From assembly GCF_905163445.1 (NCBI RefSeq), contig NC_053182.1, positions 8,680,001 through 8,744,000 of the forward strand: a stretch of 64,000 nt of DNA. The letters are read 5' to 3'. Position 1 is the first letter of the stretch; each line of letters opens with the position of its first letter. This DNA is from Pararge aegeria. Taxonomy: Eukaryota; Arthropoda; Insecta; Lepidoptera; Nymphalidae. This document shows, piece after piece, positions 11,645 to 22,992 of the stretch. A program made the translations under genes and the position numbers. The notes beneath the pieces were generated by a model that saw only the letters and a program-made list of their open reading frames with translations, did no database searches and was not told the DNA's origin.

Positions 11645-11795
11645 TGATATATTATATTTATTTATTTATTTAAACTCTTTATTTGTATACCACAACATTT
11701 AAAATATAACAAAAACAGAAACATCGAAAGAAGTAGTAATACAAAAGGCGGCCTTATCGCTTAATAGCGATCTCTGCCAGGCAACCTTAGAATTA
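11645..11795 (-). repeat. LINE 3' end (repeat I)
   Basis: The 'tttatttatttatttaaact' start, 'ctttatttgtataccacaac', 'ggcggccttatcgcttaata' and 'gatctctgccaggcaacc' are typical of a widespread lepidopteran LINE tail inserted in reverse. It is followed by AT-rich (aata)n-like sequence to about 11,950. Confidence 0.75.
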
Positions 11796-12282
11796 GGAAA
11801 AAAAAAGAGGAGAATAGACTGCTGGTGGTACAAATATTAAAATACATACATGCAAATAACTACATGCTAATACATAAACTAGTGTGCACAAATAGATAAA
11901 AAGTAAATAATATAATAAATAAATAAATATAAAAATAAACTAATATATATAATAACAACACTTACATATAACACTTATATAATTAGTTTTATGTGTTTCA
12001 TATTTATTGTCTGATGTAATATGTTAATTTACTTAATTCCGTTATTATATAATTGATTGTAGACTTCAACTTCAGTAAATTACACTTTCATAAAGACGAA
12101 TTATTTAGAAAGCCATTAACGTTTCCAGAACCATAATAGCTAGTCTGGATATTTTTTTATACATTCTCCGTAAATGTATAAAATTAAAGTAGCCAAACTT
12201 TCCTTAACCTTATGGAAACTGACAAAAAAATCGTCAGAGATCAATGGGTTAACCTATTTTATATTAATATAGTAAACATATC

Positions 12283-12345
12283 TGTCTCGTTAGTGCAGTG
12301 GGTATCGATTTCCGCTTCGGTCAATATACGCTACTGGGTTTTTCT
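12283..12345 (+). repeat. SINE-A head fragment
   Basis: 'tcgttagtgcagtgggta' followed by 'cgatttccgcttcgg' parallels the tRNA-like head of the full copy at 22,993 ('gttagcccagtgggtag', 'cgatttcacgttcgg'). The body is absent. Confidence 0.5.
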
Positions 12346-12399
12346 GTCAAGATTTTTTTTCGCAAACATTAACTTTAGACTTGTGTTTGGTTCCCAATA

Positions 12400-13560
12400 A
12401 ACATAGAATTAAAGAAACGTATAGGTATCATAACAATGCCATTATTAACTCCCCACTACGTGGAACGACGATCAAATGAGTCTGGTCACAATTAACACAA
12501 GAAAATGGTGTTTGGCAGCAGTAACCGGTTAAAATCATTTTTTTTTTGTTAAACCAGATAGTTAATTGAAGTTTTCTAAGGAATCGAAGTGTCGATAATC
12601 GGATACCTGTATAGTGTAGCAAAAACGTGGGCCAAATCTTTTGCAATAAATGGACACCTACAGAGCTTTCCCTTTGTTGTTTGTGGCTTACTATAAACCA
12701 TTTCTTAATTTACCTCGTTAAATAAAAGAAATCAAAGCCTGAAACGAAGTTCTATCGCTATTATGACCGAAAGCGATTTGAATTTTTTTCTGGCTTCCAA
12801 TTACTGAGACTGGAGATCAAATATGCACTTTTTTAAATTGTAGCGCATTTCGTTATATTGAATCACTATTTAAGAAATATTGCTTCTGGAATGAAAAAAA
12901 GATCCAAAGAGCTATGCTAATGCATGAATCGCGTGCTCTTTTCATTATATCATTGGCAATATTTAAGGGAATTGCGTTGCTATGTATTTTGTATCCCCAC
13001 GTAACTTGTGAAAATGTTTGGGGTCGGCAACTGGCGCGCGTTGGGCCACATATTATATCTATTACTTACTTTTAGCGAAAATTTTAACACTGTTAAACAA
13101 TTTGATTAAAGTCGTAAAACTCGAACTAGCCAGTATGTTGATTTCATTGGGCGACGCGTTTCTCCGGGATAGAAAAGTCGTAGTTATATACTCGCTCTAA
13201 CCCTTAATCCGCTTGCTCCGTTTACCCTGCCGCCGTCAGCGTCACCTTTAATAACACAGTTGAGTGCTTCCGTAGCCAAGATTAAGATGACTGCAAATAT
13301 TACACTTGCAGCGTTTACATTATCATATTTGCTAGATAACACATATTAAGTATTATATTGCTAAAATGTGTACAATATTTGCTAAATTTTCGGTATATAG
13401 AAGTGATAAGAATTCCATACTCCCGATAAAACGGTAGGTAGGTCTATAATAGAATTTGTAATATTGGATAGAAGCAGGCATTACTTTGCAGAATTATAAC
13501 ACAATATATATGAAAACATAATGTTTTATGAAAATTAACTTTAATTTACTATACAACACT
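12400..13560. other. Unassigned AT-rich DNA
   Basis: No gene is seen; the reverse 72-codon ORF at 12,428-12,646 has no recognisable feature. About 13,020-13,260 is slightly GC-richer. Confidence 0.35.
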
Positions 13561-13563
13561 GTA

Positions 13564-13617
13564 GTCTTAACAATTACTCATCAACAACAAGTTGTTGTTG
13601 TCTTAACAATTATTCAT
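13564..13617. repeat. 18-bp direct repeat flanking a small hairpin
   Basis: 'gtcttaacaattactcat' (13,564-13,581) recurs as 'gtcttaacaattattcat' (13,600-13,617), 17 of 18 identical with a 36-base period. Between them, 'caacaaca' (13,582-13,589) and 'tgttgttg' (13,593-13,600) form an inverted pair. Confidence 0.85.
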
Positions 13618-14109
13618 TGTAAAGTCAACGTCTTCTAAGAATGCTCCGGTTTCGGAGAGAAACGTGCGTAGAGGATCTTCGAAGATCTGTTTGGTGTGGA
13701 GTATAAAGATTGAAATAATTATAAATTATACCATACAGATTCTCCTACTTCTCGCGGAGTATAGCAAATTAAGCATAATTTTAATAATAAGAATTTGTAA
13801 TCTCTAAAAATGTCTATTATCTATATATACATAAAACCTAAGATTAAAACATTTGTCAACTTTTGATAAAATTTGTTCAAAGAATCTGTCGTCCTCGCCG
13901 AACCAGAATCAACTCCATTACAAGATTTGTGAAAAAAGTTTTGCCTCCCTACCCACCATTCCACATAAAATTTTGCCTGTGTGATGAGTTATAAGCCGAC
14001 AAAGTCGTTTGCAATGTGTCCCCCTCGCCCATTATTTTTCCAACCGTTGATTCTACTCTCGTTACTCCCTATATATGTAGGTAGGTACATAACAGACTCC
14101 TAAATCCAC

Positions 14110-14380
14110 ATATAGCGCCATCATGCTAGCTTGTAATATTTTCGCTAGCTCTATTTATTAGATCTTGTTACTTGTTGCGAAGTATCGAATCCTGAAGCTT
14201 ACGGTGCCAGCGCGTGCACGTCAAACTTCGCTAACCGTCCTTAAGAAAGTTAGTAAAGTTGTCTCCCGTCGGAGATGTGCTGTGACGTGCCGCCCTGCTA
14301 CCTTCGCAACCTCATGTAAACTCTAATCCCGCAGATCAGACTAGGCTTTGCGAGCTTATATAATTCTTGTCAGAAGTCGT
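14110..14380. promoter_or_regulatory. GC-richer island, candidate regulatory element
   Basis: CpG-bearing sequence with 'ggtgccagcgcgtgcacg' and 'gctgtgacgtgccgccc', flanked by AT-rich DNA. It includes 'cgctagctctatttattaga'. No coding frame is supported. Confidence 0.25.
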
Positions 14381-14549
14381 CGGATAAAGCTCGTTTATAC
14401 AAAACTTTGCTTGGCATGTATAAAGTACGTAATGTAACAAATCCAACGAGTATGTAATGGAATATTAAGGAAAAAATATTTAAGATTATAAACAGCGTAA
14501 AACATATTTTGCTAATTAAAAAAAGCGCAGAAGTTCTTCAAACGAAGTC

Positions 14550-14725
14550 TGAAGTTGTGGATAGCAGGAGGCTCCGCTTTCTCGCACTCCACTGCACTTG
14601 AATGGCGCTCGCGTCGCATTATCAGCTGTCACTTCGCTCGACAGGTGTCGCCTTCAGCCAACTCGAGAGTAAATTACTAGCCTCGAAGTCGCTGAATCAA
14701 CCCGACTTTCTAATCGATTCTCAAC
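14550..14725. promoter_or_regulatory. E-box-bearing island
   Basis: It contains 'tatcagctgtcac' (E-box CAGCTG), 'cgacaggtgtcgcc' (E-box CAGGTG within an imperfect palindrome), and 'ctaatcgattctc'. The E-box plus homeodomain words and raised GC suggest an enhancer-like patch, not proven. Confidence 0.3.
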
Positions 14726-15059
14726 TCACTTAATAGGATTCATCATGTACATCATTGACATTAGTTGACTGGTTCGTCATTCAAATGCTTCAACTATCTT
14801 ACTCTTCTCTCTTATCTAACTATCTCTCTCTATCTTTACATTACTGAATTTAATCATATCGATTACCACGAAGCTTACTTAGCAAAGTTTTATACAATGC
14901 TTAAATTATTCAATACTAAAAGAATTAGAATTTCATTTTCAAAAGTCTTTGTATTTTAAACAGGTGTTCTGCTCGTATAGCACAGAGAACAGTAACATCT
15001 TGCATGATAAGCGCGAAGTTCGAGCTCGTTTTCGTATTTAAATAGGGAAATGGGAAACA

Positions 15060-15265
15060 GACGCAGTGAGTCGACGAAGTACTGGTGCCGTGGTATTGTT
15101 TTAATTAAAGTAATTGGAGTAGGCACGTTGAGAGCCGCCGCTCGGTTGGCATGATCTGTGCCTTGAGGATTTCCACCAATTTAAGACCGCGCTCAGTGAG
15201 GCGTCAATTAATGGTATGGAGAATACTCGATTGCGGAATGCAAATCCCTTATCTGCCTGCAAATG
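15060..15265. promoter_or_regulatory. Homeodomain/POU/GATA motif cluster
   Basis: In about 200 bases: 'attaaagtaattgg', 'gtcaattaatggta', the octamer ATGCAAAT at 15,238-15,245 and 'cttatctg' directly after it, within a GC-richer patch ('gagccgccgctcggttgg'). The density of recognisable developmental transcription-factor words is high for this window. Confidence 0.35.
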
Positions 15266-16920
15266 TGTATAAATTTTTTTTTGAACAAAATATTTTACTA
15301 TAACTATTGACACTTATCTGACATATTTTTATTTCGGTTCGTCCGGATAGCTTTTGTTTTTTAAAATGAACGTAAAATGCAACATTCGATATCTGGCTTT
15401 CACGTTACGTTACATTGCGACATGACTGCATTTCTCTTCCGCCACGACAAATGCGACGACGAAATATGAGAAAAGGAACTAAAGTTAACAAAAAAAACGA
15501 CTGAAGATAAACGGAAACAGACTCGCTCATAGAGAAAAGTAGACGCTTCTCTTATAGAAAACTTTGTGGACAGTCACTTTTTAGCTCTTCTTTGTATTTA
15601 CGTGCCTTTCGGGTAGCGAAATAAAGTTATGTCGTGGCAGACAACATTTCACTTGTAATAAAAATGATTGTTCAATCTTAACTAAATAACAAGTTGAGTA
15701 TTTATAGTAATTTGTAGTAAAGTGAACACTATATTTGTTATACTTTTTTACGATAGTAGGTATCATAAATACCTACTGATATTTAATATAATGTTTAAAT
15801 GATAGTTGAGCTAAATCCTACACATGTTGTATTGTTATACAAATACCGAATATATGACTATTTTTACTCTTAAGATTAATTAATGATTATTGATATACGA
15901 AATATTTATACAGGCAAGATAAAATACCAAGAATACAAATTGTATGTAATAAACTATCATATAGTGAAGAGAATTTGTGGAATCGTGAAGTGGCAAAACA
16001 AAATTTAATATTCGTAAAAGGGTTGACGGGACCGGGCAGCGCGGTAGTTGACGCGTGCCTTTACTAGGAGTTTTTTTGGCCACATTCCAAAATCAATATC
16101 TTCGAATACACAGGCCGTCGAGCATTTTGCACTAATCTTACCCACAAGCGACATATTATACATACAAGATAACTATCTGTCCAGAGATATAACTAACGTA
16201 CGGCAGTAGACTAATAGTTGTGCTTAAAACCAATATAAAAGGCGCTGTTCTATCCGATCGCCAGTTTGCAGTCAATTAGATGGTTATTGGATTTCTTATC
16301 TGTAGTTTTCTTGGAATTCATTCGGAAGATTCATATAGAATTTTAAGAGCTTGGTCAATTAAAGCTAAGTAATAGTACATACAATTTTTGTTGCTCTCTA
16401 TTTTGTTGTTCAGTTTTGATCTTAATAAATCATATATTGTATTAATGCGAGACAAACTTCGTCGTAAATTTCAGGCGCCTCTCAAATTAAACAAGTCTAT
16501 TTACAATATTGCTGCTGTTTAGCTATGAATAAACATGGTTTTTATTACATTGAAGTCGTTTGAAATAAACATAAAACTCTAATTATACATTATCACAATA
16601 ATTTAAGTTGTATGTATCAATTATAGCCTTTTTTATGTTTTCCTTACGATTGAAAGGGGGTTTTAATATTTTTGTTGCCTAGTCGTTCACCATCTTCTTT
16701 TTTTCTCAAAATAATGGTCACGCAAGAGTCTTTGCTGTAAGTAAAATACAATTTATGGGACATTTTGGTTGGATTGAGAAAAAAAAAACTTATATATCTA
16801 TAGGTATATCTCTAAGTTTCCAAGGTTAGGTAAGACATGCATTTTTGACGCTATATTATAGCAAACTTAAGGATTTGAACAAAATTGGATTGCCAATGAT
16901 ATAACCAAGTTTTTATCTTG
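15266..16920. other. Unassigned AT-rich DNA
   Basis: No gene or confident repeat is seen. The small ORFs (60-70 codons) have no recognisable features. Confidence 0.4.
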
Positions 16921-16929
16921 GTAGCTACA

Positions 16930-17110
16930 CCACCGCTGACTAGTGATGTGTTCGGGTAAAGTAAATAAAGGAGGAGGTTCTAAATTCTACTTTTTTTTTA
17001 TTTGATACTCCGCCAATTATAAACCGATTTTGATGTTTAATTTTGGTTCGTGCGTTATAGTTTAAAGGTGGTCCCATTTTAATTTAGTGCAGATTCATTA
17101 TAGGGATCCT
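16930..17110 (+). repeat. Diffuse repeat ('aaggaggaggttct' type)
   Basis: The words 'aaggaggaggttctaaattc', 'tttgatactccgccaatt' and 'taaaccgattttgatg' are typical of a lepidopteran dispersed repeat; a related fragment lies at 18,575-18,680 ('accgacttccaaaaggagt'). Confidence 0.55.
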
Positions 17111-17119
17111 GAAGAAATC

Positions 17120-17875
17120 TAGGGAACTACATACATATTATAGGCATACCTATAGCAATATAAATATTTAGTCACGTCGAACTTATAATGAAGACCAAGG
17201 ATGGCCATCGAAACTATACAATATTAAGTATTACGCTAGTTGCGATCTAATGATGATATATAGTAGGAAAGCAATTTATGCTTGTCACAATAGAGAAGCT
17301 GATCGTAAGAGCCGAGAGAACCTCGATACCATTAACAGCTTCGGCAAAAACAATATTTTGTAGAAGGTTATGAGCAGTTGACATTTGGCTATTATAACTT
17401 AGATATATTTAATTGCGAACCTACCCACTAAGACTCATGAAAAGTTTTTTGACAAACATTTTTTTCTTAATTGATTACGGACTCGGACGGATGCAATACT
17501 AATGTGGAACTGTTTGGAGTGTTTAATTAAAATATTTGCACACCCACGCTCGCTGACATCACATTACAGATCTTTGAGTTACTTGGCTTTTCTATATCTT
17601 TAATATACATATTTACTACATATAAATCTTCCGTTGTATCATTCTACCTATTTTTATATTAAATCCGCATTAAAATCCTATGCGTAATTTAAAACATCTA
17701 AGCATCCCAAGGGCGGTAGAAACTTTGTTTTATACTATGTACGGTCTATGTAAAGGTGAGATGCAAATGTTGAAAATAACCCAAGTATTTTCGATTTTAA
17801 TTTTTTTTATTTAAAAACGTTATCTCCTTTACAACTAAATGTCATGTGAGGTCGTGATCTTACGAACAATAAATA
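17120..17875. other. Unassigned AT-rich DNA
   Basis: No gene is seen. An ATGCAAAT octamer occurs at 17,761-17,768. Confidence 0.35.
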
Positions 17876-17914
17876 ACTAACTTAACCGATAAATGCATAA
17901 GTTTAGTATTAAAA

Positions 17915-17975
17915 ACGTCTCAGGCCGCGATTGCCAGAGAGTCGCAGGTTCAAATCCTGTCGGTTCCGAAAATTT
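17915..17975 (+). repeat. tRNA-like unit, copy 1 (partial)
   Basis: 'tcaggccgcgattgccagag' then 'agtcgcaggttcaaatcctg' and 'tcggttccg'. The second word is a near-consensus tRNA B-box/T-loop (GGTTCAAATCC), but no 5' acceptor or D-arm is seen. I read this as a SINE head or tRNA pseudogene, not a working tRNA. Confidence 0.6.
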
Positions 17976-18127
17976 TTACATTCAATTTTTATATTTCAAA
18001 CGTGTCTCATTGTAATATGAACCTTTGAAAAAGTAGATTGAAACTGAGAGTTTCCTACTAGATGACGCTACAGTCGCTTTAAGACTGATGTAAAAGGCAT
18101 ATACTCATTTCGGCATCGACGGTAGGA

Positions 18128-18212
18128 GAACCGTAGCTTAATTGGAGAAAGCGCTCAGGCCGCGATTGCCAGAGAGTCTCAAGTTCAAATCCTGTCATGG
18201 AAAACTTTTATA
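18128..18212 (+). repeat. tRNA-like unit, copy 2
   Basis: This longer copy of the unit at 17,915 keeps an A-box-like 'gtagcttaattggagaaag' before 'cgctcaggccgcgattgcc' and the B-box-like 'aagttcaaatcctgtc'. The acceptor stem and a clean cloverleaf are missing. Both copies share the 'ctcaggccgcgattgccaga' core about 218 bases apart in the same orientation. Confidence 0.65.
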
Positions 18213-18802
18213 TGCATTTTAAATTTATAAAATTAAAAACGTCGTTACATTAGTGTGGTTACCAAGAAAATATTAACGAAAACCATATTTAATTGACCTT
18301 TCATATTTTTGCTCAATCTCTACTGGAACTATACTTGCTTTTCTCATACCTGACCAGTGTGGTGATTTCTTTTAAATAGAATAAAAACTATGAGATACAC
18401 TGAAAACAAAATTTTAAGCGCTTTAATGAAGTTAATTACCCAGAGAAAGCATAATGACATATATATAGCCCTACCTAACCCTGACCGTAATAAGTCTTAT
18501 AACGCCATTGTAGCTCCATACATATTTCCGTTTCGCGAGTAGGCTTGAGTCAAAAGTTCCCCCATTGCAAAGCTTATAAATTTTTAACCGACTTCCAAAA
18601 GGAGTAAGTTATCAGTTAGTTTTGAGATGTTACGCCATACATTTGTTAAATATAACTCGACCCTAATCGAAGGTGTTTTTCCAATTTGAAAAATATTTGT
18701 CATGGAGGCTAAGATAAGGGATACGGAATATTTTATAACAAGGAACGATTTCATTTGTGCGCTAGTCTGATACGGCCTTGGCCAATTTGCTTAAATATGA
18801 TT

Positions 18803-19045
18803 TACTAGCTGCTGCCCGTGCTTTCGTTCGCACTTGTTTTGGTTTGTTATAACCCCGCGGGAACCGTTTGTTTTCCGGGACTGAAAAATATTCTATGTCC
18901 GTACCCAGTATGCAATCTGTCTCTATGCAAAATTTAGTAAACAGCAGTAAATGAGCCGAACATAACAAACAAAGGAAGAAATAAAAAAAAACAAACACTT
19001 TCGCATTTGTTATAGTAGTGTGTGAGTGAACTGCGACTTTAGCCT
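18803..19045 (+). repeat. Repeat G ('ctagctgctgcccg' family)
   Basis: It starts with 'tactagctgctgcccgtgc', then 'gttcgcacttg', 'ccgcgggaaccg' and 'attctatgtccgtaccc', and ends near 'aacactttcgcatttg'. This is a very common lepidopteran dispersed repeat; the 96-codon reverse ORF across it is not a gene. Related text continues to about 19,160. Confidence 0.75.
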
Positions 19046-19169
19046 CGAACAATTTATGTTTTTCCGTGATTCAAATAGGAATCCGCTGTTTTTTTTAAAA
19101 ACCCTTTATCCTTTTTCGGGACACATGCTTTCTATATTCCAAATTGTAACAAGCACTTTCGCATTATGT

Positions 19170-19995
19170 TAAGTAGGTATAATATAATGTATTAATGATC
19201 GTTTCGTCAATTAAGCATGAGTAATTAGATTTTGGCTACCACTCTATATAAAGCATATATTATAAAATAGCTCTAGCTAGTAATTGTAAATCTTTACCAG
19301 GTTGGCTATGACCACCAACCAATATCAACCATGAATACGTAACTGTGCAATGTGTATAATGGCCTCGCACACCGTATCGACTCAATACGAAGTCCACTTA
19401 AATTATTGTGTTAAATTGTGAGCTTAACATCATGTGACATTAAGTGTATGTTGCGTGGGCGAATACTACGGGCACAAAAACAAAGGAAATTACGCTTTAC
19501 GATACAGAGCATAGAGCTCACATTTCAATGCTTATATAAAGCCGAGTCGATAGGATGTGCTAAGGCCTTAACCCTGCTTTTGTTAAAGATGTCATTATCG
19601 CACCGCGAAAATTCGACGCGCAAATGTTCGAGGACGTATGTACGAATGAATAATACATGAAAATAAATCTTTTTTGTAGACGCCTTTTCTCAGACTGGTA
19701 TATGCAGCAGGAAACATTTTTGTCTGAATCACAAGGATAACAATATAATATTATACACTCACAAATCTATTTATGTTCTACTACTTGGCCTCCTATCTCA
19801 TACAAGAGACGGATTTAGATTTAAGACTCTCCAACAATACGAGATGGCGCGGACTTTACCTAATTTTATTTTAGTTAAATTAACGGACGCAACGTGTGAC
19901 TAAAAAAATTCACTCCTGTTAAAAATATAGAGAGGTTAATCAATAGAAAGTAAGTGCATAGAAATGAAATAATCGTTTTGAATCAAATTAACACA
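19170..19995. other. Unassigned DNA
   Basis: The 80-codon ORF at 19,418-19,660 has no recognised domain. Nothing else is identifiable. Confidence 0.35.
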
Positions 19996-19999
19996 GAAT

Positions 20000-20285
20000 G
20001 ATAATGGCGTAGCAGCGACGGCGTGGCACGGCGAGAGCGGGCGGAGAGGCGCAGTCGGGTGCGAAGCGATGCACCGTGCTCGAGAGCTCGGTTCATTTAA
20101 AGGCACTTGTCTGTAATTGCAGAGCGACTAAGACTTAGCCCGCTCGAACGGCAGGCAAACAAAAAGAACTTTTAATGGTATGCCTTTCTCAACCCTCTAC
20201 GGGCATTCGCGAAACCGACGAGTCGCCGCCCATTCGAACGCGACCTCATTCGTTTAATTTTCCTTTGATACCGCTTTTATATCTT
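20000..20285. promoter_or_regulatory. GC-rich island, strong regulatory candidate
   Basis: A CpG-rich block ('gacggcgtggcacggcgag', 'gcacttgtctgtaattgc', 'cgaaaccgacgagtcgccg') ends with 'ttttcctttgatacc', which contains a CCTTTGAT TCF/Pangolin-type word. It is immediately followed by a reverse SINE-B insertion. No frame on either strand looks coding. Confidence 0.35.
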
Positions 20286-20339
20286 AATATTGTTCTACAC
20301 TCCTTGCATAATAAATAAAAATAAATAAAATATACTACG

Positions 20340-20545
20340 ACAATACACACATCGCTATCTAGCCCCAAAGTAAGCGTAGCTTGTGTTATGGGTACTAAGA
20401 TTACCGATGAATATTATTATGAATAATATATTTTATACATTCATGCTCATCACACAAACATTTTCCAGTAGTGGGAATCGAACCCACGGCCTCGGGCTCA
20501 GAAAGCAGGGTCGCTGAAAACTGCGCCAATCGGCCGTCTCATAAT
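20340..20545 (-). repeat. SINE-B, reverse copy
   Basis: 'catcgctatctagccccaaa', 'gtagcttgtgttatgggtac', 'attttccagtagtgggaatc', 'gaacccacggcctcgg' and 'gcgccaatcggccgtc' are the reverse complement of the SINE-B body and its tRNA-like head (B-box 'ggttcgattccc' on the reverse strand). Confidence 0.9.
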
Positions 20546-20649
20546 TAAGTGAGTATTCATTGAATTCTTGCTAATTTAAATTCAGCGCAACTGCTTAATG
20601 TTTTTTTTTTTAATTCTTAGATAGCTATTGCAATTTAGTCGGAAACGCA

Positions 20650-20775
20650 ATAAATAGCTCGGGCGGCGCCGCTTGACCCACTTCCTGTTACATGCCGAAA
20701 CGCCGCCGATTTAATCGCGTTTTGCCCCTCTCTGTCTTTCCACCAAGACCCCACACGGTACGCTTCTTTGCCCCG
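20650..20775. promoter_or_regulatory. GC-rich island
   Basis: 'gctcgggcggcgccgcttga' and 'gaaacgccgccgatttaatc' form a compact CpG-rich patch. It follows the SINE-B insertion, so the islands at 20.0-20.29 and 20.65-20.78 kb may have been one module before insertion. Confidence 0.3.
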
Positions 20776-20779
20776 TAAT

Positions 20780-21190
20780 TATTAAATCCATTCCTAGCGT
20801 GCCAAGAAAGGGTTACGGCCTAATAAATAATGCTACCGTTTAGACCTTTGTCGTGGTCATCGTCAAAGTTGAGGTCTACCGTTACATTATTGGTTTACAA
20901 GTTCATTAGCAGTTTGTTTAATCAAAACATCCTACTTCGTTTATTTTTATGGTAATTTTAAAATTATGAATTTGAAAGCATAATCGAAATAAGAATCTTT
21001 ATAAACTTAGACAAAAAGAACTACTCATACTATGTATACCAAATTATGCACAATAACAATCGCTAAATCACATCTGTAACAGTTAAAATTAAAAAAGATT
21101 AAATTTTTTATTAGGTATAACTTATGACTAGATAGATGCTCACTAATGAATAATCGTTAACGCGCAAATTTAAACAGCGTCGTGGTTTTA
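20780..21190. other. Unassigned AT-rich DNA
   Basis: Nothing recognised. Confidence 0.4.
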
Positions 21191-21194
21191 TGCT

Positions 21195-21275
21195 TTTAAA
21201 ACCTCTACAATGAGAGAGGAGGCCAATACTCAGCAGTGGGGCGTGAATAGCTCGATGCAGGTCAGTGTGTTTGAT
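21195..21275 (+). repeat. SINE-D tail fragment
   Basis: 'gagaggaggccaatactcag' and 'cagtggggcgtgaatagct' match the lepidopteran 'gaggaggcctttgcccagcagtggg' type tail. Only this tail is seen. Confidence 0.6.
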
Positions 21276-21414
21276 ATAAAAATCAACTATTTAAATCCAT
21301 AATGCCATTTATTTTTCAATTTAAAATCCTCTCATGTCCTGAGTGCTTCTCCAACGCTACGTGAGTGTACAATTCTGTACATTGAGAAGATATTGCCCGC
21401 CGTTGTTCAAAATA

Positions 21415-21625
21415 TCACGTGCCGGAAGCGAGAATTTCTCTTTGGTTGTTTCTAAAATTCTCGCAGTTTTTCTCATTTCGGATGAGTCGAGGTGGCGACT
21501 GGCAACGGTTGCGGTTGGCCCGTGCAACCATTGCCAGTGCACCCATGCGACGCCCGCACCGGCATCTGATAGCGGGCGGAAATTGCGAAACGCGTCGCGT
21601 GCGCCTCTCGTAGCGTGTCTCTGAC
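21415..21625. promoter_or_regulatory. GC-rich island containing a strong hairpin
   Basis: This is a CpG-rich patch ('atgcgacgcccgcaccgg', 'gaaacgcgtcgcgtgcgcc'). Inside it, 21,498-21,512 and 21,524-21,538 form a 15-bp stem with one mismatch and an 11-base loop, extended by a further 4 bp (21,491-21,494 with 21,540-21,543). ORFs of 61-93 codons overlap on both strands and are not convincing genes. It could be an enhancer or encode a small structured RNA. Confidence 0.35.
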
Positions 21626-22029
21626 GTGCATTCCATTCGCCTTCCGAATTTATTTCGCTCCGTTTCTTGTTGCATCCACAAAATCATTCACACCGCTACA
21701 AGCATCCTGAAATGGCTTTCACATTTCCAGTACAAATAAAATTTTAGTTGGATTTTATGTACACATTTTATTTTATTCCTGCGTAGGTATTATTTCTTAG
21801 AGAGTATTTTAGGTTAGTAAGTACTTAGTTAGGACTTATTTTTTATTCTACAACGATTGTATAACAAGGTCAGACTTTTAAGCAGGTATAAGTTCATTAA
21901 CATCAGTTCATTGTGTTCTTTTGCGCTCTGATATTTGCTATGTGCTGTCAGCAGAAGTGCCAAAAAATTAATGTTTACTTATTATTTTAAAACCGCTCCC
22001 TCAATATGGGTCTTAAATGCTTCACTTGT

Positions 22030-22145
22030 AGAATACTATAAACTATGATAGTTTTTAAAACGCGAAGATGGCCGCCACCGCTTAATGATGAATTAAATTT
22101 TATTTTCACAATTGTCTGTCACGGACTAGTAAAATAATATACACG
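22030..22145 (+). repeat. Repeat L ('agatggccgcc' family)
   Basis: 'aagatggccgccaccgc', 'atgaattaaattttattttc', 'cacaattgtctgtcac' and 'agtaaaataata' align with 52,460-52,590 in the same order. The embedded AAGATGGCCGCC is a good Pho/YY1-type word, but it comes with the repeat. Confidence 0.65.
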
Positions 22146-22459
22146 ATATGGAAAGTGAAAGGGGTTTTTAAATGTCTAATTTGTATATTATTGTTATGTT
22201 ATTCAAGCTATTTTATCTTATTTTCAGACGTCCAGCGTTATATTTTGCGTACGTCATACATGTAAGAAAACTAGCGTACCCGAGGTATTTTTGTAGAACT
22301 TTCATGAATATATTAGCCATAAATGTGACTAAAGGAATCTATTCCCTGTTGCCATGCCTGCCCGCCCGGAGCAGCTACACGACTCAATTATTTAAGAAAT
22401 ATATATCGCTCAATAATAACTAAACATGAGCCTTTGTCAATAGTGATTGATTTCTTTAA

Positions 22460-22865
22460 TACCAGCTGTTGCCCGCGTTCTTCGTCGGTGTTAATTAAAG
22501 TATTTTTAGAAACCGTTTTGCTTGCTTTATTGGGGCCTTAAGAAAGGACAAATAAACAAACACACTGTCGCATATATAACATAAGTAAAGGACTAGCATG
22601 CCCGAAAATATGTCCACGTTCCGAAGGGTACCGTTCATTTTATCAGGATACAAAATATCCTATGTCGTCCTGGACGCCAACTATCTGTATGCATAAGTAA
22701 CACTGTATATTTTTCTGTCCCGCGGGAGAGTTTCCTTTCTTGCTGCGAGAAAAAGTAACCTATATTCATCTCCAGGATGTTAACTATACTCGCGCCATAT
22801 TTCATCGAAATCAGAGGAATAGTTGAGACGAACAAACACACACATTCACATTAATAATATTTCTA
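22460..22865 (+). repeat. Repeat G, long decayed copy
   Basis: It starts 'accagctgttgcccgcg', has 'atcaggatacaaaatatcct', 'ctgtcccgcgggaga', 'ctcgcgccatatttcatcg' and 'cacacattcacattaataat', which is the standard order for this family from end to end. Confidence 0.7.
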
Positions 22866-22992
22866 CGGATATTGCTCTCTAATATAATACACAAAACACA
22901 AACGCGTTTTATGATGTAATTAACTTATAATTATTGCCGTCTTATGTTCTTCGTAATATTAAAGGGAATTTGATCTTCATTTCAGATGAAAG

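Noticed and set aside
21343..21687. Four overlapping ORFs of 61-93 codons.
   Set aside because: They all cover one GC-rich patch on both strands; stop codons are rare there because of composition.
22066..22080. Pho/YY1 site AAGATGGCCGCC as a possible Polycomb response element.
   Set aside because: It belongs to dispersed repeat L, also present at 52,460, so its occurrence is explained by the repeat.
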